This document shows positions 1 to 8,700 of a stretch of DNA of 64,000 nt, piece after piece. The DNA comes from UBA8199 sp964507045 (GTDB lineage Bacteria > Verrucomicrobiota > Verrucomicrobiia > Limisphaerales > UBA8199), in the NCBI GenBank assembly GCA_964507045.1, contig CAZDOO010000013.1:16991-80990 (forward strand). Reading direction: 5' to 3'. The notes beneath the pieces are model-generated. The model ran no database searches. It was given only the letters and a program-made list of their open reading frames with translations, and was not told the origin of the DNA. The position numbers were made by a program, and so were the translations under genes. Numbering within the stretch: the stretch's first letter is position 1; the number at the start of each line of letters is the position of its first letter.

Positions 1-453
1 CCCGTCAAACCGTGTGACGTGCCACTTCCCGCTCATGTACGTGCGATAACCGCCCGCGCGCAGAACTTCGGCAAGGGTGGCGCTGCGCTGATTCAACTGG
101 CCGCGGTAGCCCTCGCGGCCGGCGTTGCGCGTCATATGGCCAACCCCGGCCTGGTGGGGATAGAGCCCGGTCAGCAGCGAGGCGCGGGTCGGGCAGCACC
201 GACCCACATTGTAGAATTGGGTGAAGCGAAGCCCTCCCTGCGCCAGCGCGTCAAGGTTCGGCGTCTGGATTTCGCCTCCGTAGCATCCAATATCCGAGAA
301 GCCCATGTCGTCGGACATTATCAGGAGAACGTTAGGGCGCTCCGCAGCGGCCGCAGCACAGACCCAGAGGGTTGCAAGCCAGGCAGCGCATTTGACGCCG
401 GCCCGGACGCGAACCGGGGCGGCTTTGGGATCGAGTTTGCGGGGATGTTTCAT
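1..453 (-). CDS. Sulfatase (S1 family), C-terminus cut by window edge
   Basis: This is the N-terminal 151 residues of an exported sulfatase, which would hydrolyse sulfate esters, probably on a polysaccharide, in the periplasm. The start has a basic n-region followed by a hydrophobic stretch (AAWLATLWVCAAAAA), then the family opening RPNVLLIMSDDMG, whose paired Asp residues bind calcium. The formylglycine motif is CCPTRASLLTG, a C-x-P-T-R variant common among arylsulfatase-A-like enzymes, followed by GLYPHQAGVGHM and the conserved SGKWH. Its ATG overlaps the TGA of the upstream sulfatase (ATGA), so it is the last visible gene of a coupled operon. The remainder of the gene lies outside the window. 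Substrate is not determinable from this part. Confidence 0.9.
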   Translation of the reverse strand, partial: MKHPRKLDPKAAPVRVRAGVKCAAWLATLWVCAAAAAERPNVLLIMSDDMGFSDIGCYGGEIQTPNLDALAQGGLRFTQFYNVGRCCPTRASLLTGLYPHQAGVGHMTRNAGREGYRGQLNQRSATLAEVLRAGGYRTYMSGKWHVTRFDG

Positions 454-1892
454 GGATTCGCTTCTTTCTTGCTGGGAACAGGGTCAGGCCCGGTCTTGTG
501 GTCATTCTGTTCTGCTCGCCAGGCCACCAGGCGCTCGTGCAAATCGCGCGCAATGTCCGCGTAGGCCGGGTCGCCGACCAGGTTGTGGACTTCCGCGGGA
601 TCGAGCAGGGTGTCGTAAAGCTCTTCGCGCGGGCGCCAATGATAGCGCTGCAGCACCGCCGCCGCGCGCCGATCGCCCTCGGCGGCGCGCACCCACGAAT
701 CCCAATACTCGCGCCCGCCGTCATGATCTTTGGCCTTGTCCATGTGCGTCATGTACTTGTTCTCCGGCGACAGGTTGAGAATGTATTTGTAGCGCGCTGT
801 GCGTGCGCAGCGCATGGGAGAGAAATTCATGCCCATATCCTGCGAATGCGTGGCGAATATGACCTCGCGGTGCACATTGGTCCTGCCCTCGAGCACCGAG
901 AGGAAACTCTTCCCGTCCAGTTCGGCAGGCGCCTGGCCGCCCGCGATCTCGACAAGTGTCGGCAGCACGTCCACCAGCGAAATCATTGCGTCGGTGCGGG
1001 CGCCGGGCTGGATTCTGCCCGGCCAGCGCGCAATGAACGGCACGCGAATGCCCTGGTCGTAAAGACCCCACTTGGCAAAAGGCCATTGGGCGCCCTGGTC
1101 GGAGCAGTAAAGGAAGACTGTGTTGGACGCGAAGCCATGCTGGTCGAGGCTGGCGAGCAGCCGGCCGAGGTTTGTGTCCATTTTCGTGATGTCGGTGTAA
1201 TAACGCGCGCGGGACTTCCGCAACTCCGGCGTGTCAATATGGTTGGGCGGCACGCTGATGCCGGCCGGCTCATAGGTCGCTTTCTCGGGCCAGATGACGT
1301 GCGGACTGTGGTCGCAGACCACGAGGCAAAACGGCTGCTCACGGGAGACCTTCCCCAGCCAATCCTCCACCGCCGCCAGGTTTAGATCCAGGCGGAGAGC
1401 GGGATTGCTTTCAAAGCCCGGTTCCGGCACTTCGGAGTTTTCGATACGCTCGAATGGGAAGACGGCTTTGGGCCCGAAATGGGTCTTGCCGGCCTGCGCG
1501 GTCCGGTAGCCGAGGCTTGCCAGGTAATATGGCAGCGACCGGATTTCGGGCCGGCACTGGGACTGGCCTGCCAGGTTGTTGGCGTGCGCGCCGTTGCGAA
1601 AGGGCATCAGGCCGGTGTAGAGGACGGCCCGCGAAGGCATGCAGGTGGGCGAGCCGGCAAACGCGCGGCGAAAGAGCATGCCCTCGCGCGCCAGCCGGTC
1701 AATGTTCGGCGTGCGCACTTCTTCCGAGCCGTAGGCGCCGCAATCCGCCGCCGTATGGTCGTCGGCTACGAACAGGACAATGTTAGGCCTGGCCGCCGCC
1801 AGCAAGCCGGACATCGGCATGCCGGCCAGGAGCAATAGCGCCAGGGTTTGCCCCAGCGCTTTCCCGCAGATCGCAAAGATTCTGACATTCAT
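450..1892 (-). CDS. Exported sulfatase (S1 family)
   Basis: A 480-residue sulfatase with an N-terminal signal peptide (hydrophobic core TLALLLLAGMPMSGLLAA). RPNIVLFVADDH supplies the metal-binding Asp pair, TCMPSRAVLYTG is a canonical C-x-P-S-R formylglycine motif near residue 80, and AGKTHFGPK is the conserved Lys/His segment. Length fits a single catalytic domain with no appended module. The start ATG overlaps the stop of the sulfatase-GH43 gene upstream (ATGA) and its own stop overlaps the next sulfatase, which strongly suggests translational coupling within one transcript. It resembles iduronate-2-sulfatase/heparan-type sulfatases in overall motif order, but subfamily and substrate are inference. 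Confidence 0.93.
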   Translation of the reverse strand: MNVRIFAICGKALGQTLALLLLAGMPMSGLLAAARPNIVLFVADDHTAADCGAYGSEEVRTPNIDRLAREGMLFRRAFAGSPTCMPSRAVLYTGLMPFRNGAHANNLAGQSQCRPEIRSLPYYLASLGYRTAQAGKTHFGPKAVFPFERIENSEVPEPGFESNPALRLDLNLAAVEDWLGKVSREQPFCLVVCDHSPHVIWPEKATYEPAGISVPPNHIDTPELRKSRARYYTDITKMDTNLGRLLASLDQHGFASNTVFLYCSDQGAQWPFAKWGLYDQGIRVPFIARWPGRIQPGARTDAMISLVDVLPTLVEIAGGQAPAELDGKSFLSVLEGRTNVHREVIFATHSQDMGMNFSPMRCARTARYKYILNLSPENKYMTHMDKAKDHDGGREYWDSWVRAAEGDRRAAAVLQRYHWRPREELYDTLLDPAEVHNLVGDPAYADIARDLHERLVAWRAEQNDHKTGPDPVPSKKEANP

Positions 1893-4800
1893 TGAATAGT
1901 TAAATCGGAGAAGGCGGCGTGAGTATCCACCACCCGCAAGCCGACGCTGCCGCCGCTGTGTTGAGAGTCTTTCGCGCGCATAACCTCTTTGCCGTCCAGA
2001 CAGAGGACAATCTCCGGCCCCCGGGCGGTCACGCTCAACTGGTAATCGCGCCCCGTCTGCACGTCGGCATCCGCCAAGCCCAGTTCACGCCAGCTCCCGC
2101 CATCGGTGCTGCCCAGCACGACCTTGCGGGTGCCCGGGATAATGCCGGCGAAGTAGCCTTCCTGTGCGTCATACCCGATGGCGGGCAGGGTGCAACGAAA
2201 CAGCAACCCGGCATCGCGCGCGCCGTCAATAACTCTCACCCGCACCGAGCAGGCCAGGTCTCGCCAGTAGCGCCTGGCAAGCACCAGCTTCTCTCCGGCG
2301 CGGAAGTCGTTCACCGGTTCCGCAGGCACGATGCCCAAGTGCAGACGCCCGTCTCTGAGCTGCAGGAACTGATGATGGCCAAAGTAGTCGAAGGCCGCGA
2401 GATCGGCTTCGCACGCCAGCGCCGCGTGCCAGGGCGCCGCCATGGCCGCGCTGCTTTCGCCGCCTGGCAGCGAGAGCGTGTTTAAGGCCGGAAGCGGCGC
2501 GCCAAAATCCGGCAGCCCGTTGCGCGTCCAGCGAAACGGCTGGGTGAAAAGCACGCGGCGCCAGCCGTCGTTCCGGTCGGCCTTGGCATGGTAGAAGATC
2601 CAATCCTGGGCGCCGTCAGGCGACTTCACAAAGCTGGCGTGCCCGATTCCATAGGTGGTGTAGCTAGGCTGGAACACCGGGCTGGGGTGCTTGGTCCAGT
2701 CCGCGGGATTGAGCGGGTCGCCGCCCGGCCGCAAGGCGAGCAACCCGAGTTTGTAAGAGGGCTGCCAGGAGGCACTGCACGAATACACGACGAATGTGCG
2801 GCCATTGCGCTGCAATACCTGCGGCGCTTCGTTCAGCCCCCTGCCCCCGGCCGTTTCTCCGACTCGTTCCCACAGGTAATCATCATTGGCGCAAAGCCGG
2901 ACGCGCTTGCCGCTGACACTCAGCGGATTCTGCATGGGCGCAAGGTAGAGCCATTGCTCGTCGCGGGTGTCTTCCCAGCCGGACCAGAGAAAGTAACGTT
3001 TGCCGTCCTGTTCTAGAATCGTGCCGTCAATTGCCCAGCGGTTATCGGTTCCGGTCTCCGGGTGGTCGCCCGTATAAAACGGTCCATGAAGGGTGTAGTT
3101 GCCCAGCGGGTTCGAAGTCTCGGACCGCAGCGCCCACATGCGGTGGTTGCGGTTCTGGCCGTCGGAGGCAGCCACGTAAACATGCCAGCGGCCATCCAGG
3201 AAGTGAATCTCGGGCGCCCACACCTCGCGGGAGCAGGGGCCGGACTCCGGCGCCCGCCAGATAACATGTTTGGCTCCCAACGCGGTCAACCGGTCGGAAC
3301 AATAAAGTGCAACGCCGCGGTTGGCCTCGGACAAACAGGTTAGGTAGTTGGTGCCATGCCGCAGCACCCAGGGATCGGCGCCTTCAGCGATGGGGTTGGC
3401 GAACACGCGCCCGCCGCGACGCGCCGAAGCCGCGGTTTCGCGGCTTCCCGGCAGCGACTGCCACCAGGCCAGCAGTGGCCGGCTCAGGCGGCGCACGTCT
3501 TCCGGATGCTGCGCCGCCAGGTCATGCGCTTCGCCCGGATCGGTTTCCAGATCATAGAGCCGGGCATTGCGTCCATCCCGCCCCAAAAACAGCTTCCAGT
3601 TTCCCTCGCGCATCGCCAGGTCGGGCAAGGGTTCGCCATTATTTCCCGGCCGGTCGGGCGGGCGGTTCCAGAACAAGGCCCTGGACCGTTGGCGCGCCGC
3701 CTTACCCAACAGGACGGGGCTCAGATCTTCGCCGTCCAGGTCAACCCCGCCCGGCAAGTCCGCTCCCGCCAGGCGCGCTACTGAAGGGAACAAGTCCACG
3801 GCGGCGACCACGGTGGTTTGATTGACCGTACCGCGCGCGGAATCCGCTACCAGGCCCGGCGCCCAGACGATAAACGGCTCCCGGATGCCGCCTTCATACA
3901 AGGTTCCCTTGTGCCCGCGGAACGGGCCAGCCGAGCCGGCGCCCGGTTCCGGGCCGTTGTCACTCGCCACCAGAATGATCGTATTGGTCCGCAGGCCCGG
4001 CCGCTGGCGAATGTAGTCAAACAACGGCGCCAGTTGCCGGTCCATCGCCTTGACCACCCCAAGGTAAAGATCCTTCTTGCTGGCGTTTCCCCGAAGCTCT
4101 TTGGGCGGGAAGAACGGCGAGTGGACATCATCAGGCCACACATTGACGTAGAACGGCTTGCCGGCTTGCTCCGCCTGGCGGATAAATTGCAGCGCCCGGC
4201 CGACAAAGGCGCCGGTCACTTGCGACCGGTCCATCCAAGTGATGCGCCCCCGGCCGAGCTGGTCGCTGCCCAGGGCGTAGCGGTGCGCGGGCCGGTCATC
4301 GAAGTCGTCGCACAAGGGCAGTATTCGGTCGCCCAGCCCTTCGAATTGAGTCAGGGACTCGTCAAAGCCGTACTCGGTGATCAGCGGGGCTTCGCCTACA
4401 TCCCGCTGGCCGCCCATGTGCCACTTGCCGAAGTGCCCCGTGGCGTAGCCGGCTCGCTGCAGGGCGCGAGCCAGGGTAGGGGCGTTCGGGTCGAGCCACT
4501 GGGCCATACCACGCCGCTCGTTTTCAACGCGAGCGGCCAGGTAGGAGTTTATCCGCCAGCGCGCCGGGTACTGGCCGGTCGTGAACGCCGTGCGCGACGG
4601 AGAGCAGATCGGCGAGTTGACATAGAACTGGGAGAATCGAACGCCTTCCCGCGCGAGCCGGTCAAGGTGCGGTGTCTCGATCTGCTTCTGCCCGTAGCAG
4701 GACAGGTCGGCATAGCCCATGTCATCCACCAGCACGAAGATAAAATTCGGCCGCGCCGCCTGAGGGGCAGCCGCCGGGGCGGCCCCGGCAGGTTTGAAGC

Positions 4801-4906
4801 TGGCCAGCAGCCAAAGCAGCGCGCAAAGCCTGAGGCAAGTGATGATTATTCTCGAATCCCGCCTGAAACCGCTTTGCGGCGCAGACGCCAACTCAATGGA
4901 GTACAT
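1889..4906 (-). CDS. Sulfatase-GH43-like fusion with C-terminal lectin-like domain
   Basis: A protein of about 1005 residues with three parts. Residues ~45-490 are an S1 sulfatase: RPNFIFVLVDDMG, then the formylglycine motif ICSPSRTAFTTG near residue 98, then GHFGKWHMGG. Residues ~500-800 look like a GH43 five-bladed propeller: EGADPWV carries the likely catalytic base Asp, WAIDGTIL the pKa-modulating Asp, and LNEAPQVL the likely acid Glu. Residues ~820-1005 form a beta-rich domain resembling concanavalin-type/DUF1080 modules. ATG 4906 is chosen as start; a TTG at 4954 would overlap the upstream stop (TTGA) and add 16 residues, so it remains possible. A signal anchor (IIITCLRLCALLWLLASF) precedes the sulfatase. 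One polypeptide could remove a sulfate and then cleave the exposed glycoside, which is inference. Confidence 0.88.
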   Translation of the reverse strand: MYSIELASAPQSGFRRDSRIIITCLRLCALLWLLASFKPAGAAPAAAPQAARPNFIFVLVDDMGYADLSCYGQKQIETPHLDRLAREGVRFSQFYVNSPICSPSRTAFTTGQYPARWRINSYLAARVENERRGMAQWLDPNAPTLARALQRAGYATGHFGKWHMGGQRDVGEAPLITEYGFDESLTQFEGLGDRILPLCDDFDDRPAHRYALGSDQLGRGRITWMDRSQVTGAFVGRALQFIRQAEQAGKPFYVNVWPDDVHSPFFPPKELRGNASKKDLYLGVVKAMDRQLAPLFDYIRQRPGLRTNTIILVASDNGPEPGAGSAGPFRGHKGTLYEGGIREPFIVWAPGLVADSARGTVNQTTVVAAVDLFPSVARLAGADLPGGVDLDGEDLSPVLLGKAARQRSRALFWNRPPDRPGNNGEPLPDLAMREGNWKLFLGRDGRNARLYDLETDPGEAHDLAAQHPEDVRRLSRPLLAWWQSLPGSRETAASARRGGRVFANPIAEGADPWVLRHGTNYLTCLSEANRGVALYCSDRLTALGAKHVIWRAPESGPCSREVWAPEIHFLDGRWHVYVAASDGQNRNHRMWALRSETSNPLGNYTLHGPFYTGDHPETGTDNRWAIDGTILEQDGKRYFLWSGWEDTRDEQWLYLAPMQNPLSVSGKRVRLCANDDYLWERVGETAGGRGLNEAPQVLQRNGRTFVVYSCSASWQPSYKLGLLALRPGGDPLNPADWTKHPSPVFQPSYTTYGIGHASFVKSPDGAQDWIFYHAKADRNDGWRRVLFTQPFRWTRNGLPDFGAPLPALNTLSLPGGESSAAMAAPWHAALACEADLAAFDYFGHHQFLQLRDGRLHLGIVPAEPVNDFRAGEKLVLARRYWRDLACSVRVRVIDGARDAGLLFRCTLPAIGYDAQEGYFAGIIPGTRKVVLGSTDGGSWRELGLADADVQTGRDYQLSVTARGPEIVLCLDGKEVMRAKDSQHSGGSVGLRVVDTHAAFSDLTIQ

Positions 4907-4950
4907 ATGAATTCGGACCAGGACAAACCAACCAGGCGCAGCCAGGTGCT

Positions 4951-5703
4951 TCAATACTGCACCGAGGTGTACTGCGGCAGCATAAACTCCAGGGTATCAG
5001 CGGGATCGGACAGGTAACTGTCGAACATGATCCGCAGCTGATTCTGGAGCTTGAGCGACTTCATGGAGCTCACGCTCCCGTCACAAAGACTGAGAATTCC
5101 TTGGCCATTATGCCGGATATCCTTCAGCCAGCCGCGACGGACCAGCAGCGGGCGCGTGAAGGAATGGCGCGAGCCGGTGGTGGGATTGTCAGGCAGAGCG
5201 AGGATGCTGTTGGCCGGATAATCCGTGGAGAGATAGTTGTCCCCAACCAGAATCGCCTGCGGGCGCGTGGGCAGCGCGTCAACGCAAAACATGTAGCTGA
5301 TATTGGTGCGGAAATCCCAAACGATGCTGAGCGGAGTCCAGTCGGGAAGTGGCGCTCGCCGCCGGTCGGCCGGACAGGTTAACACCCGGGGATTCTTCAA
5401 ATACGGCTGCAAGGTGAACCAATTGGTGCGCAACGGGTCCGGCCCGATCTTGCCCAGCCCGGGACTCCAGGGATACTTGCCGTCATTGTTGTCGTCGCCC
5501 CACATCGTGAAGGACAGCGCGATTTGGCGGTTGTTGCTGATACAGTTGGCGTTCTGGGCCTTGGCTTTGGCGCGCGCCAACGCCGGGAGCAGCAGCGCCG
5601 CCAGAATGGCGATGATGGCAATGACCACCAGCAATTCGATCAACGTGAATGCGCGAAACAACCGCCGCGTGTCGGTTTGGGGAATTGCTGGTTCAAATCT
5701 CAT
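4951..5703 (-). CDS. Prepilin-type (type II pseudopilin-like) protein
   Basis: A 250-residue protein with a class III prepilin leader: a short basic N-terminus, then AFTLIELLVVIAIIAILAAL with Glu at mature position 5, which prepilin peptidase would cleave and methylate. After the helix comes the C-terminal globular part typical of the H-X9-DG group of Verrucomicrobia/Planctomycetes (ARAKAKAQNANCISNNRQIALSF, later RHNGQGILSLCDGSV), here with an HNGQG...CDGSV ending. Such proteins are numerous in this phylum and their role is unclear; they may form short pseudopili in a type II-like export machine. The gene lies between the autotransporter-repeat gene (upstream) and the sulfatase-GH43 gene, which starts within or just past its stop. 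Confidence 0.9.
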   Translation of the reverse strand: MRFEPAIPQTDTRRLFRAFTLIELLVVIAIIAILAALLLPALARAKAKAQNANCISNNRQIALSFTMWGDDNNDGKYPWSPGLGKIGPDPLRTNWFTLQPYLKNPRVLTCPADRRRAPLPDWTPLSIVWDFRTNISYMFCVDALPTRPQAILVGDNYLSTDYPANSILALPDNPTTGSRHSFTRPLLVRRGWLKDIRHNGQGILSLCDGSVSSMKSLKLQNQLRIMFDSYLSDPADTLEFMLPQYTSVQY

Positions 5704-5719
5704 AGTGGTTGCGAAACGC

Positions 5720-5745
5720 GGGGGCGCCGGTTATCCGGCGCCCCC
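5720..5745 (-). terminator. Strong GC hairpin between two minus-strand genes
   Basis: A perfect 11-bp stem (GGGGGCGCCGG / CCGGCGCCCCC) with a TTAT loop lies just after the stop of the autotransporter-repeat gene and before the prepilin gene. No clear T-tract follows on the minus strand, so it may be an attenuator or mRNA-stabilising hairpin instead of a full intrinsic terminator. Confidence 0.5.
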
Positions 5746-5757
5746 GAAACATGCCCT

Positions 5758-8700
5758 TCAAGGAACCAACAGCCTGAAAAAGGCCGGCGAACCGGCGCTC
5801 ACGATATTCGTGGTGAAGCTGAACGAGCCTCCCGGGCCAAAGACATTGGTTGCGACCGGCATCCAGCCCGCCAGGGAAGCAGCGACGTTCGGGGAGGTCA
5901 CCACATAGTAAGTGCTTCCTTCGGTGCCACCGCTGCCGCTGAGGGTAAAGTCTGTGCCGCTCAGCGTGGCGGAGTCTATGGTCGTCGCCGGGACCGCTAC
6001 GGAGATGGTGCCGTTAACCGCCAGCTTGGCGGTATTCCAGGTCAAGCCACCCGTCAGGGCCGGCAGCTTGATCGAGGTGAACAGGCTGCCGCCGCCCTTG
6101 CTGAACAATTGATACACATCGCCGGCTTGCGGCGCGGCAGCACCGGCGCCCAACACCACCTGCAGGACGCCCGCAAAGGTCAAGGTTCCCCCCACCACAA
6201 TACGGTCGCTGTTAGGCGAGAGGGACCGGTTCAGCTCCATGCGCGTCGTCCCGGCAAGCGTGACGTTGCCATTCACGGTCAAAGTGCCCATGCCGTCCGA
6301 GCCTGGAGCATTGGTGCCGCCGAGCATGACGAGGTTGCCGGCCAGGACGCCGATGCCGCCAATGGTGCCATTGGTGACGGTGGTGTCACCCGAGTAGGTG
6401 TTGTTCCCGTTCAGCAGCAACGTGCCGGTGCCGACCGCGCTGACCCCGACCGCCGCCGAGCCGCTGATATCGCCGTTGATGATCAAGTGGGCGCCGTCAG
6501 CGTGGAAGCGGCAGTTCCCGCTCATCAGGATGTCTCCGTTGATAACGTTGGTATCGGCGCGGGCGCCGCCGCACTGGACCATCGCGTTGGTCATGGTGAT
6601 ATTCCGCAACAGCGGGTTGGTGATATTCAGGTCGTAGAGATTGAGGTTGGCGCCCGGGTAAATCGCCAGGGCGGCAGAGGAATTGCCGGGCGTGAGGGAC
6701 TCGGCAAGCGTGAGCCCGCCCTCTTTGATGAGCACGTCCCCCAGATTCATCTGCCAGTAGCCGGTTGTGCTGCGCTGGCAGGCGATGCTCACACTGCCGG
6801 AGCCCACCTTGGTCAACTTATATCCATTTCCCTTCAGGCCGGCCGCCGGTCCGGTGCCGCTGTTGACGCGGATATCCCACCTGCCACCGTTGGGGCAACC
6901 GAACGTTGTGTCCCCTGCCAACGTCACGTCCACCAAGTTCTCCTCCACCCCCGTGGCGGTGGTCGAATCAATGATGGCGCCTGCGCCGTTCTTGCCTGCG
7001 CCCGAAACAATGACCGGCTGCTTGGGTTGGTGATCAACCACATCCAGCGTGCCGCCGTTCGTGATGATGATAGTCGCGGTCGTGGCTCCCAAGGCCCGCG
7101 TGTCGCCCAGTTTGAGGATGCCATCCTGAATCACGTTTGTACCATTGAAGGTGCCATTGGAGTTGCCGGCACTCATGGTCAGGGTGCCCGCACCGCGTTT
7201 GACGAACGTGCCGGTTTCGGGGGCGGTATCGGTCAGCACCGCCGCGAAGTTTACGTCGGCGGTGTTGCTGACCACATAGGAACCCGCGTTCAGCTCCAAC
7301 CCGGCGATCACGTCCCCATCGCCTCCTATCCGCGTTACCGAGCCGGGACCGTTCTTTCTCACCAAGAGAGTGTTGATGGTCCCGCCGCTCCACACATAAG
7401 GCAGCGTGTCATTGCTGACCGTTACCACGCTGGGCGTGAACCCGGTATTCAGGTTCACGGTGCCGGTGGCCGCGCCCTCTAGAAACCGCGTGGACTTGCC
7501 ATCGCTGTAGGTCGAACTGGAGCCAGAACTGTCGTCAATCCAGTTCACGGTACCGTAGTCCCAACTGTTGCCGCTGGCGCCGGTCCAGCGCAAACCCGGC
7601 GCAACCGTGATGTTCAAGTCAATTGAGGAATTGGCCACATTGTCCACCAGCGTGGCGGAAACGTCCGGCGGCAGGCCCACCAGGTTAAAGGCGCCGAATC
7701 CGCTGCCGCCAATTGTGCCGGTGTAGTCTATCAGCGTAATGGGGCCGGCGATGAGGCCCAGCCCGCCACTCACTTTCACCGTCACACTGCTCGCGCCACC
7801 GCTGGCGGTCAACGTGTTGACCTTGACCAGCGGAGCCTTGGGATTGGCGAGCGTGCCCAGATCAAAACTCAGGGTACTGGCGCCCAAGCTCAGCGTGCCC
7901 GCGGTAAGCGACGTATTTGGCACGGAGCCCACCACGCCCAACTCGGCATTGTTGGCCACCAGCAGGCTCGCCCCATTGGTCTGAATGGTGGGAAGCACCA
8001 GTTTGCCTTCCTGAACCCACGTGTCGCCGGCATACGTGTTCTGGCCGGTCAATGTTATCGTCTCGTAATTGAGCTTGGTAATCCCGCCCGCGCCGCTCAG
8101 CGGCTGCGCAATCGTAACCGGCATGGTGCCATCAATGGTTAGTCCGCCGGATTGAATCTCGGCTACGTCCAGGCCGTTCATAAAACCGGCGTAGTTGGTC
8201 GTGTAGAGGGACGGGCGCAGCCACGCGTTGTTGAAGCGAATAACCGCCTTTCCCGCAGCGGTGTCCTTGCGGATTTGTATCGGCTCCAGGATGCCGTTGG
8301 TCACCGCATAGGTGCCGACCCCCGCGCCGCTGTCGCTGAAGACAACATAGCAATCCTTGACCAGCCCCCCCGTCTGCAGGACCTCGCCCGTGCAGCCGGC
8401 GACATACGGAATGCCCAGGTGCCCCGCATACATTGTGACCGTGCCATTATCCACGATCAACCGGCTGGGCACGTCCACCGCCCCGTCGCCAACCCGCAGG
8501 TTTGCCGCTCCGACGGTGAGGGTCAAGCTGGCTGAGTTCGAGACCACCACCTCAACCGGCGTGGACGCGGCGGCCGCAGAGCCAATACGGAAGCCGCCAA
8601 GGCTGGTGTAGGTGCCTCCGTCCAGCACAAACTTGCCCTCGCTGAAAATGAAAGCCGGATTCACGCTGAAGTTCAATGATCCGGTGAGCCGCAGCGTCCC

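Noticed and set aside
3818..5017. Long plus-strand open frame opposite the sulfatase-GH43 gene
   Set aside because: Its product is low-complexity Arg/Ala/Gly-rich without motifs, while the minus strand encodes intact enzyme domains. It is a high-GC shadow.
5524..7482. Long plus-strand open frame opposite the repeat-protein gene
   Set aside because: No domain or signal peptide, and it runs antisense to clear beta-strand repeats. A shadow of GC-rich coding DNA.
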